Shown: in pieces, positions 54,006 through 62,213 of the stretch
Numbering within the stretch: position 1 is the stretch's first letter
Layout: every line of letters begins with the position of its first letter
NCBI GenBank assembly: GCA_016707285.1
Contig: JADJIA010000006.1
Location: forward strand, 160,135-224,134
Length of the DNA stretch: 64,000 nucleotides
Direction: 5' to 3'
From: Ignavibacteriales bacterium
GTDB taxonomy: Bacteria; Bacteroidota; Ignavibacteria; Ignavibacteriales; Ignavibacteriaceae
Notes under the pieces: generated by a model
The model's database searches: none
The model's input: the letters and a program-made list of their open reading frames with translations, nothing else
Told to the model about the DNA's origin: nothing
Position numbers and translations under genes: made by a program

Positions 54006-54323
54006 ATGTCAACTACAGACTTAAACGGAATAGCATCTGAATTAATTAACTATTCAGAAAAATCAATAGTAAGCAGACAATTATTAAAAAATCCTTCGGG
54101 CAATGTAACTCTCTTTGCATTTGACAAAGACGAGAATCTGACAGAACATTCTTCACCATACGATGCACTTGTAAATGTTGTAGAAGGAAAAATGGAAATC
54201 AAGATTGGTGGAGAGCCTTATATCGTTGAAACAGGTACAATTATAAAACTTCCAGCAAACATCCCTCATGGTCTTGTCGCCCTCGAAAAAACCAAGATGA
54301 TCCTGATTATGATTAAGGGATAG
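54006..54323 (+). CDS. Small cupin-domain protein
   Basis: 105 residues; GGAAT 8 bp upstream of the ATG. A single cupin barrel: LTEHSSPYDALVNVVEGKMEI is motif 1 with only one His (the usual second is missing) and IIKLPANIPHGLVALEKTKM is motif 2 with His. The fold is clear, metal ligands are partial. Often found as small stress or sensor proteins near NO- and nitrogen-oxide genes. Separate from the nos operon by an octamer repeat, so perhaps with its own promoter. Confidence 0.85.
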   Translation: MSTTDLNGIASELINYSEKSIVSRQLLKNPSGNVTLFAFDKDENLTEHSSPYDALVNVVEGKMEIKIGGEPYIVETGTIIKLPANIPHGLVALEKTKMILIMIKG

Positions 54324-54344
54324 CAGCAAACGGATTTTACGCCG

Positions 54345-54436
54345 TAAGAGTGAGGAGTGGTAATCGTCCCGATTGCCGTCTGCAAGGTGAATAGCGTGAG
54401 AGTCAGGAGTGGTAATCGTCCCGATTGCCCTATGCA
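54345..54436. repeat. Dispersed repeat A, two direct copies
   Basis: GAGGAGTGGTAATCGTCC plus CGATTGCC occurs at about 54345-54385 and again at 54396-54436, followed by C(G/T)(T/A)(C/T)TGCA. The core GGTAATCG-TCC-CGATTGCC can form an 8-bp hairpin with one G-U pair. Further copies: 55107-55149 (inverted) and 63168-63211 (direct). Confidence 0.8.
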
Positions 54437-54503
54437 GAATGATTCACCGTTAGAGAAGTATCAAGCCTGCCTGTGGGCTGGTGATATGTTCTTCGATATA
54501 AAT

Positions 54504-54660
54504 GCGCCCCGGAAGGGGTGCCGTATGGGTAGAGAATTTCCAACAAATGAAGAATTTGGCCCCGGAGGGGTCACCTATGGGTAGAATAATTGCAAAATCA
54601 ATGCGCCCCGGAAGGGGTGCCCTATGGGTAGAGAATATCCAACAAATGAAGAATTTGGCA
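54504..54660. repeat. Tandem repeat B, three copies
   Basis: Units of GCCCCGGAAGGGGTGCC, then (G/C)TATGGGTAGA and an AT-rich spacer (TCCAACAAATGAAGAATTTG), at about 54504, 54558 and 54603. The palindromic CCCCGGAAGGGG core recalls REP elements. A larger array of the same unit lies at 62214-62541. Confidence 0.8.
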
Positions 54661-54960
54661 TGGGGGGGGTCGGGGGGGAAAGGAAGGGGGGTGGGGGGGG
54701 GGGGGGGGGGCGGAAGTGTTGCTGTGCGGGGGGGGTGACAACAATTGCTGCCCGGAGGGTCCCTAGGGTAGAATAATGAAAATTAAGTCCCTCCGGAGGG
54801 GGTCGCCATGGGGAGAAAATTACAACAAAATCAAAGCGGGCCGGAGGGAAAAAAAGGGCAACCGAGAATTTGGGAATTGGGGGGAGCATGAGCATGGCTA
54901 CGAAAATCAAATCCCTGCCGGGGATAATTTTTTGGGGGGGACTATTCAAATTCTTCTACC
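54661..54960. other. Poly-G/low-complexity stretch, probable assembly fault
   Basis: Runs of up to 19 G (54662-54736) break the repeat B series, after which the repeat continues in corrupted form (GCCCGGAGGGTCCCTAGGG, then CTCCGGAGGGGG). The one-sided G enrichment and partly recognisable repeat text suggest poor base calls or misassembly. No gene is supported; the apparent reading frames here are artefacts. Nothing else is seen up to 55020. Confidence 0.65.
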
Positions 54961-55019
54961 CCGGCACTGCCGGGGCTTGTTTGTTTGCTTCTCGGGGGCA
55001 CCTCGGTGATAAAAAATAT

Positions 55020-55149
55020 CCGCGAAAATCCGTTTAATCTGCGGTATCTGCGTCCCACCCTTATCCGTGGCAATCCGTGATATCCGTGACTATTGCCCCT
55101 TTCATCCTGCATAGGGCAATCGGGACGATTACCTCTCCTCACTCTTACG
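55020..55149. repeat. Repeat C (ATCCGTG) and inverted copy of repeat A
   Basis: CCGCGAAAATCCGTTTAATC and ATCCGTGGCAATCCGTGA-type units at 55020-55090 are the reverse complement of the CACGGATT units at 62084-62160. Directly after comes an inverted copy of repeat A (55107-55149). Confidence 0.75.
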
Positions 55150-55192
55150 ATCAAAAATCTACATAAACTGAGTTCATCCGCAGCAAAAAAAC

Positions 55193-55226
55193 ATTATTGG
55201 ATTACTGCATTATTGGATTATTGCAT
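55193..55226. repeat. Octamer tandem repeat locus 6
   Basis: ATTATTGG-ATTACTGC-ATTATTGG-ATTATTGC: four 8-base units ending at the stop codon of the Rrf2 gene (minus strand). Different sequence but same period as the other five loci. Confidence 0.75.
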
Positions 55227-55726
55227 TAAATAATCATTTTCATTTCTTTGACGGCAGTGAAGGCATCTATGGAGTCGGTGACGAGTGGAGAGAGTTTTTG
55301 ATGAACACGCGTTTCGGAGTGCATGAGATCGTCGAGGGTTGTTTGTTTGAGGACACCGTCAACCACTCTTTGGATCATGCCCCAGAGCACTCTGACAGAG
55401 CAATCAATGTCGTGTGTACAAGAGGATTCGTTGCCGGAATGATCAGTGCAGAAGGTATTGTCAAAAAGTCTGCCTCCGAGGTCGTTTAAAACATCAGCCA
55501 CTAATATTTGACCGGGTGTGCGGGAGAGCTTGTAGCCCCCCCGCATCCCTCTTAGAGAATCGATATATCCACCCATTCGAAGAAGCCGCAACAATTTTGC
55601 AGTGTTTGCGCTGCTAAGACCCTCTGCCTCGGAAAGTTCAGGAATTGTCATTCCTGCAGAAGAGGATGATTTTGCTATCCTTAGTAAGAGTCTTAAGCCG
55701 TATTCTTCTTGTGAACTGAATTTCAT
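55226..55726 (-). CDS. Rrf2-family regulator of the suf operon (SufR/IscR-like)
   Basis: 166 residues. FSSQEEYGLRLLLRIA and SLRGMRGGYKLSR are the Rrf2 winged helix; Cys93, Cys103 and Cys109 (x9 and x5 spacing) are probable Fe-S ligands. It is the last gene of the suf operon, 9 bp after the bacilliredoxin gene. By position it probably senses cluster status and represses the operon; in most genomes such a gene stands first. Confidence 0.88.
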   Translation of the reverse strand: MKFSSQEEYGLRLLLRIAKSSSSAGMTIPELSEAEGLSSANTAKLLRLLRMGGYIDSLRGMRGGYKLSRTPGQILVADVLNDLGGRLFDNTFCTDHSGNESSCTHDIDCSVRVLWGMIQRVVDGVLKQTTLDDLMHSETRVHQKLSPLVTDSIDAFTAVKEMKMII

Positions 55727-55735
55727 TCGAAAAAT

Positions 55736-56266
55736 TTATCCTTTGTAAAGAGGAATTTTAGAACCGCACATTTTGGCATACAACACTTTTTCGAATTGAT
55801 CAGCCGGAATGGATGGACCTGTTGCAGAACAATGTTTTTCGAAAGCAACCATAATATCCTGTGAGATTTCAGCTGCGGTTCTGCCTTCTATGTCAAGTCT
55901 GGGCAGGAAATAAAGAATCTGTCCATCTTTGAAAAGTGCGGCTGATGGTGAAGAGGGTGGAAATCCTTTGATATAGGATCTCAAGCGATCTATTGCATCG
56001 CGTTCCTGACCTGCAAACACTGTATAATATTTGTCGGGGATTGTATCATGCTGAAGCGCAAGAGATACGCCTGGTCTTGCTGACCCTGCAGCGCATCCAC
56101 ATACTGAGTTGATTACAACGAATACAGATTTTCCGGGGTTGTTAAGAATGGCGTCATCAACAGCTTCGGGGGTTCTTGCTTCTTCGAAACCAACTGCCAC
56201 GAGTTCATCCCTCATGTGCTGTACAGCTGCTTCGTCATATAGTGGTGATTTAAGTGTATTTAACAT
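55736..56266 (-). CDS. BrxA/BrxB-family bacilliredoxin
   Basis: 176 residues. VVINSVCGCAAGSARPGV carries the Cys56-Gly-Cys58 motif of the YphP/YqiW (BrxA/B) family, and VFAGQERDAIDRLRSYI, followed by FPPSSPSAALFKDG, matches the thioredoxin-like rest. Typical members are about 145 residues; a C-terminal extension of about 30 with an extra Cys is present here. Family members reduce bacillithiol mixed disulphides, implying bacillithiol use, as known for Bacteroidota. Placed in the suf operon, it may protect cysteines during cluster assembly. Confidence 0.85.
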   Translation of the reverse strand: MLNTLKSPLYDEAAVQHMRDELVAVGFEEARTPEAVDDAILNNPGKSVFVVINSVCGCAAGSARPGVSLALQHDTIPDKYYTVFAGQERDAIDRLRSYIKGFPPSSPSAALFKDGQILYFLPRLDIEGRTAAEISQDIMVAFEKHCSATGPSIPADQFEKVLYAKMCGSKIPLYKG

Positions 56267-56330
56267 TATAGCTCCTTGTTAGCTTTTGCTATTAGGGTTT
56301 GATCTCTGTCCTTATTTGACAGGTTGTTTG

Positions 56331-56651
56331 TTATAAAAATCCAAGTTCAAGTTGAGCGACTTCGCTCATCATGTCTTTATCCCATGGTGGATCCCAGACA
56401 AGTTTTATTTTGACATCATTTAATCCCTCAACAGTCCTTAATTTAGCCTCAACTTCTGAAGGGAGACTTTCAGCTACGGGACACATCGGACTTGTAAGGG
56501 TCATCTCAACGATGAGATTTCGCTCCATGTCAAATTTGAGGTGGTATATTAAACCAAGCTCCCAGATATCCACGGGTATTTCAGGATCATAACACGATTT
56601 AAGTGCATTAATTACGCGTTCCTGCAATTCTTCAATTTCTATTAATGCCAT
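56331..56651 (-). CDS. SufT-like DUF59 Fe-S assembly factor
   Basis: 106 residues. ALKSCYDPEIPVDIWELGLIYHL and LTSPMCPVAESLP (conserved Cys), followed by VKIKLVWDPPWDKDMMSEVA, are full DUF59/SufT signatures. It lies 4 bp after sufU. SufT helps maturation of Fe-S enzymes. Paralogue of the gene at 53587-53892. Confidence 0.9.
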   Translation of the reverse strand: MALIEIEELQERVINALKSCYDPEIPVDIWELGLIYHLKFDMERNLIVEMTLTSPMCPVAESLPSEVEAKLRTVEGLNDVKIKLVWDPPWDKDMMSEVAQLELGFL

Positions 56652-56655
56652 CTGT

Positions 56656-57108
56656 TTACTCCGTGGTTACTACTGTTTCGCTGTGAAGTGCTGCATGCAT
56701 TGTATGCCATGCCAGTGAAGCACACTTTACTCTGACAGGGAAATCCCTTACACCTTGAAAGACTGAAAGTTTTCCAAGATTCTCAATTTCTTCTTCATCT
56801 GTCAGTTTGCCCGTTACCATGTCATGAAATTGGTTAAAGATTATTTCAGCTTCTTCCACTGTTTTTCCTTTGAGTTCAGCGGTCATTATTGACGCAGAGG
56901 ATTTTGATATGGCACATCCGTTTCCATCGAAGGATATATCTGCTATCACTCCATCCTGGATATCCAGATAAATAAACACATGATCACCACACAGAGGATT
57001 TAATCCTTCACTCGAGTGGGTGGAGGGATCAATCTTTCGGAAGTTTCTTGGGCTTTTGTTATGGTCAAGAATTACCTGTTGGTAAATCTCTTTTAATTCT
57101 TCATTCAT
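56656..57108 (-). CDS. sufU: SufU-type Fe-S scaffold/sulphur acceptor
   Basis: 150 residues from the ATG at 57108, which overlaps the sufS stop by one base; the longer frame from 57240 lies inside sufS and is rejected. LNPLCGD (Cys40), GNGCAISKSSASIM (Cys65) and VKCASLAW (Cys129) with Asp42 are the zinc/sulphur-acceptor residues of SufU. The SufU-specific insertion between Cys65 and Cys129 is present. It takes persulphide from SufS. Confidence 0.92.
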   Translation of the reverse strand: MNEELKEIYQQVILDHNKSPRNFRKIDPSTHSSEGLNPLCGDHVFIYLDIQDGVIADISFDGNGCAISKSSASIMTAELKGKTVEEAEIIFNQFHDMVTGKLTDEEEIENLGKLSVFQGVRDFPVRVKCASLAWHTMHAALHSETVVTTE

Positions 57109-58358
57109 CAGGCAAATACCTCCAAAACTTTTTTTATTCCTTCTGCTGCACGATCGATATCGGCTTTTGTGTTGTAGAGCCCGATTGAGATTCTTGAGAG
57201 CGCCGGAACACCAAAGTGTTTCATTACGGGTTGTGTGCACATGTGCCCTGTCCTGATCGCAACTCCCTCCATATCCATAATGGTTCCAACATCGTGTGGA
57301 TGCACATCTTTTAACTTAAAGGAGAATACACTCCCCTTTTTTTCAGCACATCCGATAAGAGTTACTTCATCAATGGGCAGTATAGTTTCTTCAGCGTATA
57401 AATAGAGTTCACTTTCATATGTTGAAATTTGATCTATTCCGATGGATTCGATATAATCGATTGCCGTGCCAAGAGCGATGGTATCGGCTATGTTTGGTGT
57501 ACCTGCTTCGAACTTATATGGTATTTCGTTATAAACAGTTTTGTCGAATGTAACTGAAAGGATCATATCGCCACCTCCCTGATATGGAGGCATCACTTCG
57601 AGCAGTTCTTCCCTTCCCCACAAAACTCCGATACCGGTGGGTCCGTAGAGTTTGTGTCCCGAGAAGGCATAAAAGTCGCATCCTATTGCTTGTACATCCA
57701 CTTTAAAGTGTTGAACCGCTTGAGCGCCATCGATCAAAACTTTTGCACCGACTGTGTGCGCTAAACGGGTAATCTCTTCAACAGGGTTTTCTGTTCCAAG
57801 TGTATTTGAAGCATGCACAACAGATACAATTTTTGTTTTTTCAGTGAGGAGTTTTTTATACTCGTCCATCATTAGTTCACCAAGATCATTCATCGGAATA
57901 ACCTTTAGAACTGCACCCGTCTGCTCACACAACATCTGCCATGGAACTATATTTGAGTGGTGTTCCATCTCGGAGATGATTATCTCGTCACCTGATTTTA
58001 TGAACTTTCTGCCATAACTTGAAGCAACGAGATTAATTGCCTCTGTTGTTCCTCTTAAAAGGACTATCTCCCGGCTTTTTGGTGCGTTAAGAAACTTTTG
58101 AATCTTAACACGAGCCTTTTCGTATTCGTCGGTTGCTTTTTGGCTTAACTGATGAACACCACGGTGGATGTTTGAGTTGTAACCTTTGTAATATTCTGCG
58201 ATTGTATCAATTACCACTTGTGGTTTTTGTGTGGTCGCGGCGTTGTCTAAATACACAAGCGGCTTGCCGTGAATGTTTTGATGCAGAACAGGAAAATCTT
58301 TCCTGAACAGTTCCGGATCAAAATGGCTGTATGCCGCCCCGTTTATTTCTTCAGTCAT
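57108..58358 (-). CDS. sufS: SufS group II cysteine desulphurase
   Basis: 416 residues. YLDNAATTQKPQVV, FYAFSGHKLYGPTG (PLP Lys) and RTGHMCTQPVM (catalytic Cys374 in the short group II loop) are diagnostic. Liberates sulphur from L-cysteine as persulphide. Ten bp after sufD, overlapping sufU by one base. Confidence 0.95.
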   Translation of the reverse strand: MTEEINGAAYSHFDPELFRKDFPVLHQNIHGKPLVYLDNAATTQKPQVVIDTIAEYYKGYNSNIHRGVHQLSQKATDEYEKARVKIQKFLNAPKSREIVLLRGTTEAINLVASSYGRKFIKSGDEIIISEMEHHSNIVPWQMLCEQTGAVLKVIPMNDLGELMMDEYKKLLTEKTKIVSVVHASNTLGTENPVEEITRLAHTVGAKVLIDGAQAVQHFKVDVQAIGCDFYAFSGHKLYGPTGIGVLWGREELLEVMPPYQGGGDMILSVTFDKTVYNEIPYKFEAGTPNIADTIALGTAIDYIESIGIDQISTYESELYLYAEETILPIDEVTLIGCAEKKGSVFSFKLKDVHPHDVGTIMDMEGVAIRTGHMCTQPVMKHFGVPALSRISIGLYNTKADIDRAAEGIKKVLEVFA

Positions 58359-58367
58359 TTTTTAACT

Positions 58368-59684
58368 TCAATTTTTTGCAAGTTTTATTGCCACCCGCTC
58401 TTCGATCCGGTCTCTGACATCTGCTATTGAGATGGTGTGAACAGCATCGTTTGCGAATGCATTAATAATCATTGTTTTTGCCAGTTCCTCGCCTATTCCG
58501 CGGGCTCTAAGATAAAAGAGTCCTTCTTCGCTGAGTTTACCGATTGTTGCACCATGGGAGCATTTTACATCGTCTGCGAAGATTTCGAGTTGAGGTTTTG
58601 TGTCAACTCTTGCGCTGTCAGAGAGAATTACAGTTTTATTCTCCTGGAAGGCATTTGTTTTTTGGGCGTCTTTCCACACATGCACTTTACCGTTGAACAC
58701 GGCACGGCTGCTGTCGTCAAGCACTCCTTTATACATCTCATGACTTTCACAATTTGGCACTGCATGGTCGATGAGAGTATGATTGTCAATATGTTGTTCA
58801 CCGTCGGCGAGGTACAACCCGTTAAGTGTGCAGTGTCCGTATTCACCATGGAAACGGGCATTGAGGTCGTTACGCACGAGGTTTCCGCCGAAATTAATGT
58901 TGTAGGAGGAATAGATGCTTTCTTTTTCCACATCTATTTCGGTGGTCGAAATGTGGAATGCTTTGAGGCTCTCTTCTTGTATTTTCACATGTTCGAGGAT
59001 ACCGTTTTGGTCAACATAAGTTTCGGTTACGCTGTTGGTAAAATATTCACTTTCACCTTCAGAATAATATGATTCAACTATTTTTGCCTGAGCGTTTTTA
59101 CCGATCACAAAAAGGTTACGGGGCTGAATCAAAAGATTATCACCACCCGAGTTTACATAGAGCACCTGAACAGGTTTGTCGAGGGCTTTGCCTGATTTTA
59201 CTTTTAGGAATACCCCGTCGTTCAAACAGGCTGTTGAGAGGGCAGTGAAAATACTGTCTTCAGCTTTGGCAAATTTGCCAATGTGGAGATTTATCTCTTC
59301 AGGGTATTTTTTAATTGCAGTTTTCAGGTTACAGAGTGTTATTCCCGGTTCATCAAGTTCCTGAGAATTAACTTCATCATAAACGCCGTTAATGAATACT
59401 ATTGTGTAAAAGTTTCTCTTGTTGAAGAGATATTTCTCAAGGTCAACATTTCCATTGTCAAATGATTTGCCAATTACATCAACAAATTTGTGGTTAAGAA
59501 GCGACGAAACATTTGTGTATTTCCATTCCTCATCTTTTACAGTCGGAAATTTTGCATTTTGGAACTCTTCCAGTGCGGTTTTTCTCGTCTGGTGAAGCGG
59601 AAGCTTCGTTTCTCCATTCAGGCTTTCCTCAAACTTCTTAAAGCTCTCGGAATACCATTTTTTGAATTCAGTTGTATTACTCAT
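58368..59684 (-). CDS. sufD: SufD, Fe-S assembly complex subunit
   Basis: 438 residues. The N-terminal helical segment (ALEEFQNAKFPTVKDEEWKYTNVSSL) and the C-terminal beta-helix with DDVKCSHGATIGKLSEEGLFYLRARGI are the SufD hallmarks; the conserved Cys and His in KCSHG are present. Forms SufBC2D with its neighbours. Confidence 0.95.
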   Translation of the reverse strand: MSNTTEFKKWYSESFKKFEESLNGETKLPLHQTRKTALEEFQNAKFPTVKDEEWKYTNVSSLLNHKFVDVIGKSFDNGNVDLEKYLFNKRNFYTIVFINGVYDEVNSQELDEPGITLCNLKTAIKKYPEEINLHIGKFAKAEDSIFTALSTACLNDGVFLKVKSGKALDKPVQVLYVNSGGDNLLIQPRNLFVIGKNAQAKIVESYYSEGESEYFTNSVTETYVDQNGILEHVKIQEESLKAFHISTTEIDVEKESIYSSYNINFGGNLVRNDLNARFHGEYGHCTLNGLYLADGEQHIDNHTLIDHAVPNCESHEMYKGVLDDSSRAVFNGKVHVWKDAQKTNAFQENKTVILSDSARVDTKPQLEIFADDVKCSHGATIGKLSEEGLFYLRARGIGEELAKTMIINAFANDAVHTISIADVRDRIEERVAIKLAKN

Positions 59685-59696
59685 TTATTCCCTGCC

Positions 59697-60461
59697 TTAA
59701 ACTGCAATAAATTCATCAACATGGTCTTTTACCCAGTCATATCCTTTTTCTTCCAGGAAGAGGGCGAGGGATTTGTCGCCTGATTTAATTATTCTTCCTT
59801 TGTAGAGGATATGAACAAAATCAGGGACGATGTAATCGAGCAGTCTCTGGTAATGGGTTACGACGATAAATGCGTTGGTTGGTTTTCTTAATGAATTTAC
59901 ACCGTTGGCAACTATTCTTAATGCGTCGATATCGAGGCCGGAATCAGTTTCATCGAGAATCGCGAGTTTAGGATCAAGCACCGCCATCTGAAAAACTTCA
60001 TTTCTCTTTTTCTCACCACCTGAAAATCCTTCATTCACCGAACGGTTCAACAAATCTTGTGGCATCTCTACAAGTTTCATTTTCTCTTTGATCATTTTAA
60101 GAAAATCAAGAGCATCTATCTGCTCTTCACCTCTGTATTTTTTGATCTCGTTGACAGCGGTTTTTAAGAGATTCACATTTGAAACTCCGGGGATCTCAAT
60201 AGGATATTGAAATGCGAGGAACATTCCCTCTCTTGCTCTGTCTTCTGCTTTGAGTTCAAAAAGGTCTTTTCCGTTGAAAGTTACACTTCCTCCAAGAACT
60301 TCATAATCTTCTTTTCCTGCGAGAACTTGAGCAAGTGTGCTTTTCCCTGAACCGTTTGGTCCCATGATGGCATGAACCTCACCCGGTTTTACGGTAAGAT
60401 TAACACCTCTTAAAATTTCCTTGCCATCAATGGCAGCTCTTAAATCTTTTATTTCAATCAT
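59697..60461 (-). CDS. sufC: SufC, ATPase of the SufBCD complex
   Basis: 254 residues. GPNGSGKST (Walker A), FQYPIEIPGVSN (Q-loop), FSGGEKKRNEV (signature) and AILDETDSGLDIDAL (Walker B) are intact, in the soluble SufC form. Its ATPase drives conformational change of SufBD for cluster assembly. Confidence 0.96.
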   Translation of the reverse strand: MIEIKDLRAAIDGKEILRGVNLTVKPGEVHAIMGPNGSGKSTLAQVLAGKEDYEVLGGSVTFNGKDLFELKAEDRAREGMFLAFQYPIEIPGVSNVNLLKTAVNEIKKYRGEEQIDALDFLKMIKEKMKLVEMPQDLLNRSVNEGFSGGEKKRNEVFQMAVLDPKLAILDETDSGLDIDALRIVANGVNSLRKPTNAFIVVTHYQRLLDYIVPDFVHILYKGRIIKSGDKSLALFLEEKGYDWVKDHVDEFIAV

Positions 60462-60486
60462 TTTTTTAAGTTCTTTCTAATTTATA

Positions 60487-61935
60487 TTAACCAACACTGC
60501 CTTCAAGGCTTATGCTGAGGAGTTTGGTAGCTTCAACAGCAAACTCCATCGGTAATTCTTTAAATACTTCTTTACAATAACCATTTACGATCATACTCAC
60601 AGCGTCTTCGGTGGCAAGTCCCCTCTGGTTCAGATAAAATATCTGATCCGCACCAATTTTCGAGGTGGTTGCTTCATGCTCCACAATTGCTCCCGGGTTG
60701 CCTACTTCAAGATAAGGGAAAGTGTGGGCACCACATTTATCACCGATCAGAAGGGAATCACATTGTGAGTAGTTTCTGGCATTAACAGCTTTTTTGCCTA
60801 TTCTTACCAAACCTCTGTAGGTGTTGTTGCTGAATCCGGCAGAAATTCCTTTACTAACAATAGTGCTTTTGGTGTTTTTCCCGATATGGATCATCTTCGT
60901 GCCGGTGTCAGCCTGCTGAAAGTTGTTTGTAACCGCAACCGAATAAAATTCGCCAATTGAATTATCCCCTGTCAAGAGGCAACTTGGATATTTCCATGTA
61001 ATTGCAGAACCTGTTTCCACCTGAGTCCAGGAGATTTTTGAGTTGACGCCTTTACAATTTCCTCGTTTGGTTACAAAATTGTAAATACCGCCTTTGCCCT
61101 GTTTATCACCGGCATACCAGTTTTGGATTGTCGAGTATTTTATCTGGGCATTGTCCATCGCCACAAGTTCAACAACTGCTGCATGCAACTGATTTTCATC
61201 ACGCATTGGAGCAGTGCAACCTTCAAGATAACTTACATAAGAATAGTCATCAGCTACAATCAGCGTTCTTTCAAACTGGCCTGTGTTGGCGGCATTTATT
61301 CTAAAATAAGTGGAAAGCTCCATTGGACATCTGACACCCTTGGGGATGTAAACAAATGAACCATCGCTAAAAACCGCAGCATTTAAAGCTGAGTAAAAAT
61401 TGTCAGCGGCAGGAACCACCGATCCGAGATATTTTCTTACAAGATCGCCGTGCTCTCTAATAGCTTCAGACATCGAGCAGAAAATGATTCCAAGTTCGTT
61501 TAATTTTGCTTTGTAAGTGGTTGCCACAGAAACTGAGTCAAACACGGCATCCACTGCCACATTTGCCAGAATCTTCTGCTCTGCGAGGGGGATTCCAAGT
61601 TTTGCAAATGCACTTAATATCTCGGGATCAACCTCATCAAGACTGTTGAGTTTCTTTTTTTGTTTAGGTGCCGAATAATAACTTATCGCCTGGAAATCCA
61701 CAGGAGGATAGTTAACATTTGGCCATTTTGGCTCTTCCATTTTGAGCCATTGGTGGTAGGCTTTTAATCTAAGTTCAAGCATCCATTCAGGTTCTTCCTT
61801 CTTTGCAGAAAGTGCCCTGACTACATCTTCATTTAAACCCGGAGGAAATGTATCAGCATCGATATCAGTTACAAATCCATATTTGTACTCCTGATTCGCT
61901 AATTGCTCTATCTCATTTATCTCGGTATTACTCAT
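60487..61935 (-). CDS. sufB: SufB, Fe-S scaffold subunit
   Basis: 482 residues from the ATG at 61935 with AAGGA about 9 bp upstream; a longer frame from 62007 would start within the promoter. YKYGFVTDIDADTFPPGLNEDVV, GVRCPMELSTYFRINA, and SQCDSLLIGDKCGAHTFPYLEV (with the cluster-binding Cys region and acceptor Glu/His) match SufB. First gene of the operon. Confidence 0.96.
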   Translation of the reverse strand: MSNTEINEIEQLANQEYKYGFVTDIDADTFPPGLNEDVVRALSAKKEEPEWMLELRLKAYHQWLKMEEPKWPNVNYPPVDFQAISYYSAPKQKKKLNSLDEVDPEILSAFAKLGIPLAEQKILANVAVDAVFDSVSVATTYKAKLNELGIIFCSMSEAIREHGDLVRKYLGSVVPAADNFYSALNAAVFSDGSFVYIPKGVRCPMELSTYFRINAANTGQFERTLIVADDYSYVSYLEGCTAPMRDENQLHAAVVELVAMDNAQIKYSTIQNWYAGDKQGKGGIYNFVTKRGNCKGVNSKISWTQVETGSAITWKYPSCLLTGDNSIGEFYSVAVTNNFQQADTGTKMIHIGKNTKSTIVSKGISAGFSNNTYRGLVRIGKKAVNARNYSQCDSLLIGDKCGAHTFPYLEVGNPGAIVEHEATTSKIGADQIFYLNQRGLATEDAVSMIVNGYCKEVFKELPMEFAVEATKLLSISLEGSVG

Positions 61936-61964
61936 GCAATTTCCTTGTCTCTCTAAAATTTCAA

Positions 61965-62007
61965 ATATCCGATATGTAAATTTATCAAATCTGTACAAAA
62001 AAGTCAA
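61965..62007 (-). promoter_or_regulatory. Promoter of the suf operon with adjacent palindrome
   Basis: Minus strand TTGACT (62002-62007), then TAAATTTA (61977-61984) after 17 bases: a near match to TTG-N19-TAnnTTTG. Immediately downstream, ATATC-C-GATAT (61965-61975) is a perfect small palindrome overlapping the predicted start and could be an operator for the operon's Rrf2 protein. Confidence 0.45.
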
Positions 62008-62083
62008 GATTTATTATAAAAATTTAACAACTATCTTTTATAATCAGTTCCATAGGGGGGGAAAGTAGGTTAAAGGAAGGATA

Positions 62084-62160
62084 GTTCCACGGATTTCACG
62101 GATTTTACACGGATGGCCACGGATAGAGGGGACGCAGATACACGCAGAAAAAACGTGCCA
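62084..62160. repeat. Repeat C (CACGGATT units)
   Basis: CACGGATTTCACGGATTTTA, then CACGGATGGCCACGGATA and GACGCAGATACACGCAGA, the inverse of the copy at 55020-55090. The two copies face each other across the suf operon. Confidence 0.75.
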
Positions 62161-62213
62161 AAGGCATCCCTTTGGGAGATTTTCGCAGAGGAGATTTTAA
62201 AGAATCAAAAAAA

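Noticed and set aside
54345..55149. Insertion sequence or small transposon
   Set aside because: Inverted repeats are present but there is no transposase frame and no target duplication visible.
54502..55154. Several short frames in the G-rich and repeat stretch
   Set aside because: They translate repeats or poly-G; no family signal and suspect sequence quality.
56656..57240. Long form of SufU with 44 extra N-terminal residues
   Set aside because: The extra part lies wholly inside sufS, is Cys/Arg-rich and unlike any SufU; the ATG at 57108 gives the normal length.
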